64,000 nucleotides of DNA from CAVSWT01 sp963777515. Its GTDB lineage: Bacteria; Bacteroidota; Ignavibacteria; Ignavibacteriales; Ignavibacteriaceae. Every line of letters begins with the position of its first letter. Position 1 is the stretch's first letter. The position numbers and the translations under genes are program-made. Of the stretch, positions 52,981 through 62,166 are shown in pieces. The notes beneath the pieces are model-generated. The model did not search any database. It saw nothing but the letters and a program-made list of their open reading frames with translations, and was not told the DNA's origin. The DNA lies in contig CAVZQU010000013.1 in assembly GCA_963777515.1 (NCBI GenBank), positions 62,001 to 126,000 on the forward strand, given 5' to 3'.

Positions 52981-53487
52981 TTAATTCTCTTTTAATAATT
53001 GAGTTAATTCTGAATTAAAATCGTTTACATATGAATCTTTAAAACCATTATGCCAAAACCTAATTTTACCTTTTTTATCAATAAAAATTGTAGTCGGCAT
53101 TGCTTGAATATTAAATAGAGGAGGAATTTTCTGGTTATTATCTAAAACTATTGGAAATGATGGTTCCGGAAAAAGTTTATCAAGAAAATGTGTTACGTTA
53201 TCTTTTTTATCATCAATATTAATTGCAATTAACTGAAAGTTGGAATCTTTATGTGCTCTATAAAATTTTATTAGCTGCGGCATTTCTTCACGGCATGGGG
53301 GACACCAGCTTGCCCAAAAATCTAATAATACTACTTTTCCTGAGTAATCAGATAATTTTAATTCCTTTGATTTAAGTGTCTTGCCTTCAAAATTAGGGGC
53401 AGTTGATCCAACTTTTTCCTGGCAGATTCCGTTGCTTACAAATGCAGCAAATAGTAAAATGAGCAAAAGATTAGTTGTAATCCGCAT
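52981..53487 (-). CDS. TlpA/ResA-like exported thioredoxin
   Basis: 168 residues with a signal peptide (about 1-22). It has a thioredoxin fold of the AhpC/TSA-TlpA type: VVLLDFWASWCPPCREEMPQLIKF with the redox CPPC, then LIAINIDDKKD, and the cis-Pro loop QAMPTTIFIDKKG. It reduces disulfides outside the cytoplasm. It is the first gene of the operon running through DUF4266, DUF3570, NusG-II and apbE. The divergent 296-bp gap to the PduS-like gene holds the promoter, but no consensus box is visible. Confidence 0.92.
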   Translation of the reverse strand: MRITTNLLLILLFAAFVSNGICQEKVGSTAPNFEGKTLKSKELKLSDYSGKVVLLDFWASWCPPCREEMPQLIKFYRAHKDSNFQLIAINIDDKKDNVTHFLDKLFPEPSFPIVLDNNQKIPPLFNIQAMPTTIFIDKKGKIRFWHNGFKDSYVNDFNSELTQLLKEN

Positions 53488-53783
53488 AAGTAAATCTTTC
53501 GATATAGAGAGATATTATATTAGTCAGTTGGTAATTGTAAATATGTGTTGTAACAATAAAAATTACAAGTTCTATTTTCAAGAGATAAAAAACCGACTGC
53601 ATTAAAAAATGGACTATTTACATGTGGAATAGTGTATTTGATGCAATTTTGTTTTTAAAGATTCTATTTGACAAAATTTTAAGTAATGAAATGAAATTTA
53701 TTTATCATAAAGGTAGTTAACTATCAAAGATATTTTTCATTAAGTTTATTTAGATGATATAGAAAAATTATTGTAAATAAAAA

Positions 53784-55126
53784 ATGATAGTTTCTGAAAT
53801 ATTAAATAAAATATATAAATCCGGAGTCCTTGGGGCAGGGGGTGGAGGGTTTCCAGCTTATAAAAAACTTGAAACAAAAGTTGAGCATATAATTGCTAAT
53901 GGTGTTGAATGTGAGCCGCTTCTTTACAAAGACCGCGAAGTTATGTTAAGAGAAACTGAAAAAATGCTGCGTGGACTTGAAATAGTCCGCGAGATTACCA
54001 ATGCAAAAAAAGTAACAATTGCAATAAAGAAAAAGAATTTTGATGTTGCAGAAATAATAAAACCTCTTGCAAAAAAATTAGGCTTTGAAATTTTCATTAC
54101 AAAAAATGTTTATCCTGCCGGGGATGAATATATACTTGTTTACGAAATTACAGGAAAGAGAATTCCACCTAACGGCATTCCATTAATGGTTGGGTGTCTT
54201 GTAAATAATGTTGAGACTCTTATAAATATTTCGAATGCTGTTGAAGATAAACCGGTAACAGAAAAATTTATAACAATAACTGGTGAAGTTAAAAATCCGG
54301 TAACCACTTCAGTTCCAATTGGAACAAGCTTTAAAGATTGTATTGATTTTGCAGGTGGGTTAACTATTGATGATCCTGTTGCACTTACAGGCGGTGTAAT
54401 GATGGGGGGAGTTGAAACTAATTTTTCAAAACCGGTTACAAAAACTTTGGGGGGATTGATTATTCTTCCTGCTAACCATACACTTGTTGTAAGGAAATCA
54501 TCTCCTCAAAAAGTATATAACAAAACCGGCCATAGCACTTGCGACCAATGTTCCTTTTGTACACAATTATGTCCTCGATATATTTTGGGTTATCCGATTC
54601 AGCCTCATCTTGTTATGCGTTCACTGCAAATGACAGGGGAAGCAAAAGACAGATTAAATCTTTGGGCTGCGAGCTGCTGCGAATGTAATGTTTGTTCATT
54701 ATTTGCCTGTCCGGAAAAGCTTGATCCTAAAAATATTTGTGCCGATACTAAACTAAGTTTACGAGAAGAGAAAAAAGGATTCACAAAAGAAGAAATGGAA
54801 GAAGTTTTTAGAGATGTACATCCGGCAAGAGAAGGAAGAGAAATTCCAATCTCAATTTTGTATCAAAGACTTGGAATAAAATCTTATGATAGAAAAGCTG
54901 ATTTTAAAACATTTAATAAAAAAGTTGATGAAGTATTTACTTCCATTAAAATATAACTTTGGAAAAGCAGCAAAGCCTATTGTAAGTAGTAGGCTCAAAA
55001 GTAACTAAAGGTGAAATGATTGCTTCAACTGATGAAAACGATTTAAGTGTTCCCGTTCATTCAAGCATAGATGGATTTGTAAAATCAATAACCGATAAAG
55101 GAATATTAATTTCTGCAAAACATTAA
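53784..55126 (+). CDS. PduS-like flavin and Fe-S oxidoreductase (RnfC family), two frame breaks
   Basis: About 446 residues. The RnfC/PduS architecture is an N-terminal Gly-rich FMN/NADH-binding part (SGVLGAGGGGFPAYKKL, HIIANGVECEPLLYKD) and a SLBB-like middle (VKNPVTTSVPIGTSFKDCI). Two 4Fe-4S clusters follow (CDQCSFCTQLCP and CCECNVCSLFACP), then a C-terminal lipoyl-like RnfC barrel. The long frame ends at 54956; two single extra bases near 54946 and 54993 hide the tail, which reads VGSKVTKGEMIAS to GILISAKH, stop at 55126. PduS reduces cobalamin in propanediol microcompartments; here it is paired with a PduT-like shell gene 12 bp away. Confidence 0.88.
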
Positions 55127-55138
55127 AAAGGATTTTAA

Positions 55139-55687
55139 ATGAAAGCGGCAATTGGTTTGATAGAACTTTCAAGTATAGCTAAAGGAATAGAAGTATCGGA
55201 TGCTATGTTAAAACGTGCAGATGTTGAAATTATTGTTAACCGTACAATCTGTCCAGGCAAGTATATGATTTTAATTGGCGGAGATGTTGATGCAGTTAAT
55301 GCCAGCATTGAAACCGGTATTGAATTAAGTGCGGATGAGCTTGTTGACAATTTTATAATTCCAAATGTACATCCATCAATTTTCCCGGCGATAAGCGGTA
55401 TAAATCCTATTGTTGATTTGAAAGCGCTTGGAGTAATTGAATCATTTTCCGTTGCCTCAATTATTGAAGCAGCTGATGCCGCAGTTAAATCTGCTTCAGT
55501 AGAATTGATAACTGTATATCTTGCAATGGCAATTGGCGGTAAAGGTTATGTAATGCTTACCGGCGATGTTGCATCAGTAGAGACTGCTGTTGAAACAGGT
55601 GCTGCTGCTATTTCAAAAAAAGGTTTGCTGGTTCAGAAAGTTGTTATTCCTTCTCCAAGAAAAGAAGTTTTGCAATCGTGGATTTGA
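55139..55687 (+). CDS. PduT-like tandem-BMC microcompartment shell protein
   Basis: 182 residues: two fused BMC domains (about 1-90 and 92-180), each with the KGYVMLTGDVASVETAVE-type helix. This is the trimer-forming shell class. Cys38 lies in NRTICPGKY, at the same place as the Cys that binds a 4Fe-4S cluster at the trimer pore of PduT. So it should pass electrons across the shell for the neighbouring PduS-like enzyme. AAAAAGGATT precedes ATG 55139. No other shell gene occurs in this window, so a complete compartment must use genes elsewhere. Confidence 0.92.
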   Translation: MKAAIGLIELSSIAKGIEVSDAMLKRADVEIIVNRTICPGKYMILIGGDVDAVNASIETGIELSADELVDNFIIPNVHPSIFPAISGINPIVDLKALGVIESFSVASIIEAADAAVKSASVELITVYLAMAIGGKGYVMLTGDVASVETAVETGAAAISKKGLLVQKVVIPSPRKEVLQSWI

Positions 55688-55707
55688 TTTAATTAGCGTT
55701 GTAAAAT

Positions 55708-55741
55708 AAACCTTGAGGGTTCTCTTAAACCCTCAAGGTTT
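55708..55741. terminator. Terminator between PduT-like gene and secreted protein
   Basis: A 12-bp stem AAACCTTGAGGG (55708-55719) with complement 55730-55741 and a 10-nt loop. It serves both convergent genes. It shares CCTTGAG/CTCAAGG with the hairpin at 42948-42980. Confidence 0.9.
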
Positions 55742-55753
55742 AAAACATTCTTT

Positions 55754-56010
55754 CTATTTCAACATCAACATTTTCTTAACCGAAGTATAATCCCCGGCAG
55801 TTATCTGGTAAAAATAAATTCCACTTGATAAGTTTGCTGCATTAAAGTTTATATTATAGTAACCTATACTTTGCTGCTTATTAACTAATGTTGCAACCTC
55901 ACGACCGATAGCATCATACACTTTTAATGTTACAAAAGATTCTTTGGGAATTTGATATTTAATTGTTGTTGATGGATTGAAGGGGTTGGGGTAGTTTTGA
56001 GATAAAATAA
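55754..56010. repeat. Dispersed repeat, T9SS sorting-domain DNA (copy 1)
   Basis: Roughly 240 bp closely similar in DNA to 58734-58990 in the same orientation, including long exact runs such as the one coding GREVA and TFVTLKVYDAIG. It encodes the C-terminal sorting domain of adjacent genes and could recombine to fuse them. Confidence 0.75.
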
Positions 56011-58714
56011 ATTTTGTAGGTTGACTAAGTTTGTTATCAACATTTGTTACAATAATCTTAATTTCATTTGAAAAATCGCTTTCATTGTTGGAAAAATCCG
56101 TAGCCGATAATAGATAGCTGTATTTTACTCCCCATTCAACCTGTGTATCTAGATAGGATGAATCGATGGTTTTAGCTATTTCTATATAATTACCATTATT
56201 CTTACTTCGATAAATAGTATAATAATTAAAATCCTTTTCTGTGTTAGCTTTCCAATTTAACCTAATACTTGTGTTCTCAATAATCGCTGACAATTCAGAT
56301 GGAATCGATGGAAATAAATTATCAACAGAATAACCAGAAAGTATTTTGCTTGCATAATTACCTTCATTCATTGCAGCAATTACACGGAAATTTATCAATC
56401 CATTCGACTTATTTGTCGAATCTTTTGTTGTAGGTACAAGAATCGAGTATATATATTTGCCATAAGCGACTGTTGTAGCAGCAGCAGTCCAGCCAGAGTC
56501 GTCTTCTATTTCAATAGTATATTGTTTAGGCGACTTTGTTTTTGCCAATATTAAACTATCTGTATCGTAAACACTTCCTGCAAATCGAACTTTTACCCAA
56601 CCACCTTGATCATTAGGTACATCTTTTATTGAAAAAAGATTTGGAATAGAATCCAGATAGGCAATAATTTGGTTCTTTTTAATTAGGGTGTCTGAAAAAA
56701 TTCCATTGGAAACTATAAGTTTTACAGAAATTGTATCAGGCTCAAAGTATGTCCATGCCGGATTTTGTTGGTATGAGTCAATGACGCCATCATTTTCAAA
56801 ATCCCACTTCCAGCTATTAACATCATAAGAAGACGAATCGATAAATTGTACAGTCAGAGGAACTTTGCCTTCTTTTTGTAACGAAGTGAATTGAGCATGA
56901 GGTATGCCAAATTCTGTTGTATAACTCCATGTTTCAGACCAATTGCTGTAACCGGCAATATTTTTTGCACGAACTCGCCAGTAATATGTACTGCTTGAGT
57001 CAAGATTTTGAACTGTATAAAAAGTATCTCCAATATTCGCATTATCAATTTCAAGCTTAGAAAAATCATTAAATTTTGATACTTGCAATTGATATGAATC
57101 TGCGGATTTCGAGTATGTCCATAAAAGATTTGTATGAACAGATTGATTTCCAGCACTATCTAAAGGTTCTATTAATTTAGGTGGCCACGGAACTATTGAG
57201 AAAAACATCTCCTTCGAAAAATTCGATCCTTTATATGAATGATCTACCCCCTGAACAGTCCAATAATATACACCACCTTCCAAATTGTTTATTTGCCATT
57301 TCGTTCCACTCTGAACATTTCCGAGCTCTATAGTTTTTCTTCTGGATGTTGAAGTGTCTGAACATGCAGACATTATATCACTTGAACCGGATTTAGTACC
57401 TATTCTGATATTAAATGATTGACCTAAAACCGGCGTTGAAGAAAATTGGCTGCTTTGCCAAGTAAAATTAACTGAATGATTATTAACATTTGCAACAGGA
57501 TTTGTTATTGCATTTTGAGCTGCATATTCAACATGCGCCATTTGATTATTATAGACTTTGGTTATACGGCTACTACCACCAGTATCTCCTGAAATTAAGA
57601 TATCCAAGTCTCCATCATTATCATAATCTCCTAAATCAACATCACACCTGAAAATTGTAAAAAAATTATCATTTGTTTTATTGAATGTATCATTCTCGTC
57701 ATTCCTGTATAAGTAACACTGGTCATGTACTGAACCATCATCATAACGTCCTGCCAATAGAAGATCTAAGTCACCATCATTATCATAGTCAGCCCATTTT
57801 ATAGAGCTATAATATACTTTAACAAGATTAGTATTAATTCTGGTGAACTGATCATTACCGTCATTGCGATATATTGCTGCATCTGATAGAGAGGAACCAA
57901 AATTATCTGAAAGATAACCGCATATTGCTAAATCCAAATCACCATCATTATCATAATCACCCCAGGCGCCTGAACCTAAAACTACTTTAGGAAAACCATT
58001 ATCCAGTTTAGTAAATTGACCCCCGCCTTCATTGCGAAAAATATTAGCGAACTTCTCTCCGCCGCTATATGTTAATCCTGACAAGAACAGATCCAAATCG
58101 CCATCATTATCATAATCACCAATTGATACACTACTAAAAAGTACATTTGGTAGGTTCGTTTCTACTTCCTTAAAGTCTTCATTTCCAAGATTTTGATACA
58201 GCTTAGTTACGGAAATAGAATTAGCATCACCTGATATTAAAATATCAAGATCACCATCATTATCATAATCAAACCATTTACAAGTGCAGTCTTCAACTCT
58301 TGCGAAGCCTAAATTCAGTCTTTTGAATACATCGTTACCGTCATTTCTGTAAATGTATGTAACTGGTTGTGTGTCACCACCTTGCCCACAGAGTAATAAA
58401 TCGGGATCACCATCATTATCGAAATCCCCCCAATCTGCTGCACCAAACTCAATCCATCCAAATTGAATTCCACTGTCTACAAATGTACTGTCAACATTAG
58501 TATACAATTTTGAAGTAGCAGAACTGGAACCTGTTCGTCCTGCAACAAAAATATCCAGATCATTGTCGTTATCATAATCAACCCACTGTGAAACACTATT
58601 GTTGCCAACTCCTGTTAAATTTAAGTCAGCTTCCTGGTATGTTTGCGCATAATTATTTAGAGACGCAAAAAACAAAACAAATAAAATAATTATATTTTTA
58701 CTTGTCATATTCAC
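55754..58714 (-). CDS. T9SS-secreted FG-GAP repeat protein with PKD and FN3 domains
   Basis: 986 residues, one intact frame. Signal peptide to about residue 23 (NNYAQ). About eight FG-GAP/VCBS-type repeats follow to residue 400 or so, each with the calcium-binding D-x-D-x-D-G-D-x-D-L-D pattern (YDNDGDLDLLL and variants), forming a beta-propeller. Then come fibronectin III domains (about 420-610 and 820-890) and a PKD-like domain (GKVPLTVQFIDSSSYDVNSWKWDFENDG). It ends with the type A T9SS sorting domain (LSQNYPNPFNPSTTIKYQ to TSVKKMLMLK). A cell-surface adhesin or carbohydrate-binding role is inferred. The end is nearly a DNA copy of 58734-58990. Confidence 0.88.
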   Translation of the reverse strand: MNMTSKNIIILFVLFFASLNNYAQTYQEADLNLTGVGNNSVSQWVDYDNDNDLDIFVAGRTGSSSATSKLYTNVDSTFVDSGIQFGWIEFGAADWGDFDNDGDPDLLLCGQGGDTQPVTYIYRNDGNDVFKRLNLGFARVEDCTCKWFDYDNDGDLDILISGDANSISVTKLYQNLGNEDFKEVETNLPNVLFSSVSIGDYDNDGDLDLFLSGLTYSGGEKFANIFRNEGGGQFTKLDNGFPKVVLGSGAWGDYDNDGDLDLAICGYLSDNFGSSLSDAAIYRNDGNDQFTRINTNLVKVYYSSIKWADYDNDGDLDLLLAGRYDDGSVHDQCYLYRNDENDTFNKTNDNFFTIFRCDVDLGDYDNDGDLDILISGDTGGSSRITKVYNNQMAHVEYAAQNAITNPVANVNNHSVNFTWQSSQFSSTPVLGQSFNIRIGTKSGSSDIMSACSDTSTSRRKTIELGNVQSGTKWQINNLEGGVYYWTVQGVDHSYKGSNFSKEMFFSIVPWPPKLIEPLDSAGNQSVHTNLLWTYSKSADSYQLQVSKFNDFSKLEIDNANIGDTFYTVQNLDSSSTYYWRVRAKNIAGYSNWSETWSYTTEFGIPHAQFTSLQKEGKVPLTVQFIDSSSYDVNSWKWDFENDGVIDSYQQNPAWTYFEPDTISVKLIVSNGIFSDTLIKKNQIIAYLDSIPNLFSIKDVPNDQGGWVKVRFAGSVYDTDSLILAKTKSPKQYTIEIEDDSGWTAAATTVAYGKYIYSILVPTTKDSTNKSNGLINFRVIAAMNEGNYASKILSGYSVDNLFPSIPSELSAIIENTSIRLNWKANTEKDFNYYTIYRSKNNGNYIEIAKTIDSSYLDTQVEWGVKYSYLLSATDFSNNESDFSNEIKIIVTNVDNKLSQPTKFILSQNYPNPFNPSTTIKYQIPKESFVTLKVYDAIGREVATLVNKQQSIGYYNINFNAANLSSGIYFYQITAGDYTSVKKMLMLK

Positions 58715-58733
58715 TCCAATTATTTTATATTTT

Positions 58734-58990
58734 TTATTTCAGCAACAACATCTTTTTAACCGCAGTATAATCCCCGGCTAAAATCCGATAAAAATAAATT
58801 CCACTTGATAAGTTTGCCGCATTAAAGTTTAAGTTGTAATATCCTGCACTTTGCTGTTTATTAACTAAGCTTGCAACTTCACGTCCGATAGCATCATAGA
58901 CTTTTAATGTTACAAAAGATTCTTTCGGAATTTGATATTTAATAGTTGTTGATGGATTGAATGGGTTTGGATAATTTTGTGCGAGTTTAT
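58734..58990. repeat. Dispersed repeat, T9SS sorting-domain DNA (copy 2)
   Basis: Second copy of the repeat at 55754-56010, about 3 kb away in direct orientation. More diverged sorting domains lie at 21214 and 62167. Confidence 0.75.
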
Positions 58991-61900
58991 ATTCGGTTAC
59001 CTTATTTAAATTTTCACTTACTACACCAACCAAAGTTTCACTTTTATTTCCAGTGCGTTTATTATTTCCTTTGAATGTCGGCCATTCATATGTTGATTGA
59101 GCTGATTTATTTAATCCCTCATTATTTAACTTCAATGTATAAACATCACCATTTAAATTACCAAACATAGCCAGGCTATTTTCTGTTATTAAATATTGGT
59201 GCTTCAATAGGTGCATCGGTTTGGAAATACCATTCAAGGTTGCCAAGTGGATCTAAGCTATATAAAATTCCATCTTCATCGCCTACAAGTATTTGTCCGC
59301 CTTTAGAGATTGCAGCTGTTCCATATACAGGTGCATTGGTATCGTATTTCCACATTACATTACCATCTTTATCAAGACTTACTATTTCGTCATTTGAATC
59401 ACCAAAAATTATTACGCCGTTATCAAGAATGATAGGGGAGGATTTAATTTTTCCTCCTGCATAATATGACCAAAGTTTATTTCCTTGTGAAGATAACTTA
59501 TATAAATACCCGTCATTCGATCCAAATACTATGCTTGAATCATTTCCGATAGCAGGTGAAGAAAATATTGAATCGCCGGTTGCAAAAGTCCAGTTAACAT
59601 TTCCATCTTTATCAATTGAATATAACTTTTTGTCACAGCTTCCTACATATATATCTTCATCCATTGAAACTGAGGGCGAAGAAACAATTGCTCCACCGGT
59701 TTGTACGTTCCATTTAATGCTTCCTAAATTATCTAATGCATACAATCTTCCGGTGCTTATCCCAACATAAACAACTCCATCTTTTCCAGCTGAAGGAGAT
59801 GAAGTGATAATTCCGCCCATAGCTTTATCCCATTTAGGAACTCCGTTTTGATCAAAAGAATATAACCTTGTATCGGTTGATCCAACATAAATATTATTTT
59901 GATCGCTTATGCATGTGGTAGATTGAATACTTCCGCCTGTTAATATATTCCAATTTACTGTGCTGCTTGAATCGAACTGATATACTTTGTCATCGGTGGA
60001 GGTTACAAAGAAATGTATTATTTAATTCTGCGGGGGCAGAATAAATGCTTCCGGCTGTTTTTAATTTTGCGGAATATACATTTACATATACTGTATCTCT
60101 TGATTTCTCCCCTTTATATCCGGCAGCAATTAAGACAATTTCATTAGTTCCGGTTCTTAATTTAAGCTTTGGATTTGTGCCGTTAGCTGACAGAGTCTCC
60201 ATTTACTAACCAAACCATATAGTTGAAGGTGTCATTTGTAATACTGCTTTCACTTCCGTCAACAGTTTTTTCTTCGTATCCATTAAAATCGGAATCTACC
60301 CAAACACTGTCGCATTTAATTACTGCGTTAATATTTGAACCGGAAAAAGTATAATTACCTGATAGCAACATCACTGCTGTCAAAATTATTTCGGTAAGCT
60401 ATTGCGCCAACTACAGAATTATTATTAATATAAATTGGCTGGTTATAAACAGCAGATCCTTGATTTGGCGGAGTACCATCGACAGTATAATGAATAACGG
60501 CTGAATCTGTTTTAGTGCTTAATGAAATATATTGTGGATTTGTCATAAGTCCCAGGAGCAGGGTCAAAATCTACTTTAGCAGTTTTCATTTGATAATTAC
60601 CGGTTTGTAAATCCGATGCAACCCAATCAGCTTTAAACGCTTTTACTTTTATCACTGTACTTTTATTTAGATAAAATGGAGAAGTATATTTATAAGAACT
60701 TTGATCCGGTTCCGTTCCATTGGTTGTATAATAAATATCTGCGTTTTCCGCTTTACAATAAATGCTTACAGTGATCCCATTGTTTTTTATTCCCCCGTTA
60801 GGAGTAATAAATGGTGCATCAACCTTAGCATAAATTGTAAGATTACCTGAAACAACTTTATTTGTTGAATTGTTTACATCACTAACTCTAACTTTACATT
60901 CACTCGATAAAGGAGCAACTATAGGCACGTTCCAACTATAATTATGATCTTGTGCTGAAACTGAATTTGCAGCTACATTCCAGGTACTTCCGTTATCAAT
61001 TGAATATTCAATTTTAACATTGTTTGAAAAATAGTTGTTCCATTGAATGTTTACATTTGTCAACGACCGTAAGGTATCTATTCCAGTCATAGTCTCAATA
61101 TTAATTATGGGATCATTATTTAATTTTATTAATCCATCCCAGTCCGCAACCCATATACTATTGTTACCATCTATTTTTAAATCAAAAACTTCTCTATCAC
61201 TTGGAAATCCCTGAGACTGGTCCATACCTTGTAATATTAACTCCATCGAATTTTATTAATCCTCTTTCAGAAGAAAACATTCCAAGTCCTGCCCAAATAT
61301 TTCCTTTTGAATCAACATCTAAACTTGAAATATAATTTGATGTTATGTTTTCACTTAAATCATATTTCGTCCAATTTGCTCCGTCATATTTATATAACAA
61401 AAGACTGTCGGCACCGAACCATAAATTTCCATTTTTATCTTCTGTAATGGAATGAATGTTATTATTTGTTAATAATGTATTTTGAGTATTAAATATTTGC
61501 CAACTGTTTCCGTCATATTTTGCAATTCCACCTTGATAAGTCATTAAGTCAGCCATAGCTATCCAAATATTACCGGTATTGTCTTTATAAATTTTTTGTA
61601 CATGATCGGCCGGTAGCGGTGAATTTGAAGAATTGTAATTAACTATATTTGTTCCATCATATTTTATAACACCATTATCATTTGTTCCAATCCATAAATT
61701 ACCTTCATCATCAGGTTCTAAAGTTGTGATTTCATTAACTGATATGCCAGGAACCGTACTCCAATTTGCTCCATCAAATTTTATTAATGTATAAATATCC
61801 ATATTCCACCAAAGTAATAATTGCCATTAAATTGAGTGATTGCTCTGACTTCACCATATTCATTGAATAACGAATTACTACTTGTGTAGTTTGTCCAGTT

Positions 61901-62096
61901 TCCGCCATCAAGTTTTCGTAACTCCTCTTTCAGTTCCAACCCATACAGCATTGTTATTATCAATATAAACGGCTGTAACAGTATCAGAACAGATTTCTGA
62001 ATTAACGGACGTAAATTTCTGCCAAAATCCTTGAGCAAACAATAAATTTGAACAAAGAGATACTAATATGAAGAAAAGTAATGTAATTTTTTTCAT
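58734..62096 (-). CDS. T9SS-secreted two-component-propeller/PQQ-propeller protein, about nine frame breaks
   Basis: About 1,110 residues from ATG 62096, with MKKITLLFFILVSLCSNLLFAQ as signal peptide (an ATG 12 codons upstream is rejected). Domains in order: Reg_prop repeats (VWVGTERGVTKLDGGNW, NLWIGTNDNGVIKYDG, NIWAGLG; 62000-61130), chitobiase-like C-terminal domains (IYYTTNGTEPDQSS, IHYTVDGTPPNQGS; about 60750-60360), a PQQ-like propeller (about 59980-59180) and a type A T9SS sorting domain. Each fragment shifts frame by one extra base near 61925, 61230, 60550, 60370, 60195, 60010 and 59185. The 61800 break is two extra bases or one lost. A surface glycan-related role is inferred. Confidence 0.78.
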
Positions 62097-62166
62097 GGTC
62101 TCACCCTTATTTAAGTGAATGTTATTAGACATTTATTATTTATATAGATTATTTTCTTCAATTATT

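Noticed and set aside
53488..53783. Cobalamin riboswitch before the PduS-like gene
   Set aside because: No B12-box sequence or long structured leader is visible in the 296-bp gap.
57600..58600. Regular repeats resembling a CRISPR array
   Set aside because: The periodic CCATCATTATCATAATC sequence is the DNA of FG-GAP calcium-binding repeats inside one open frame.
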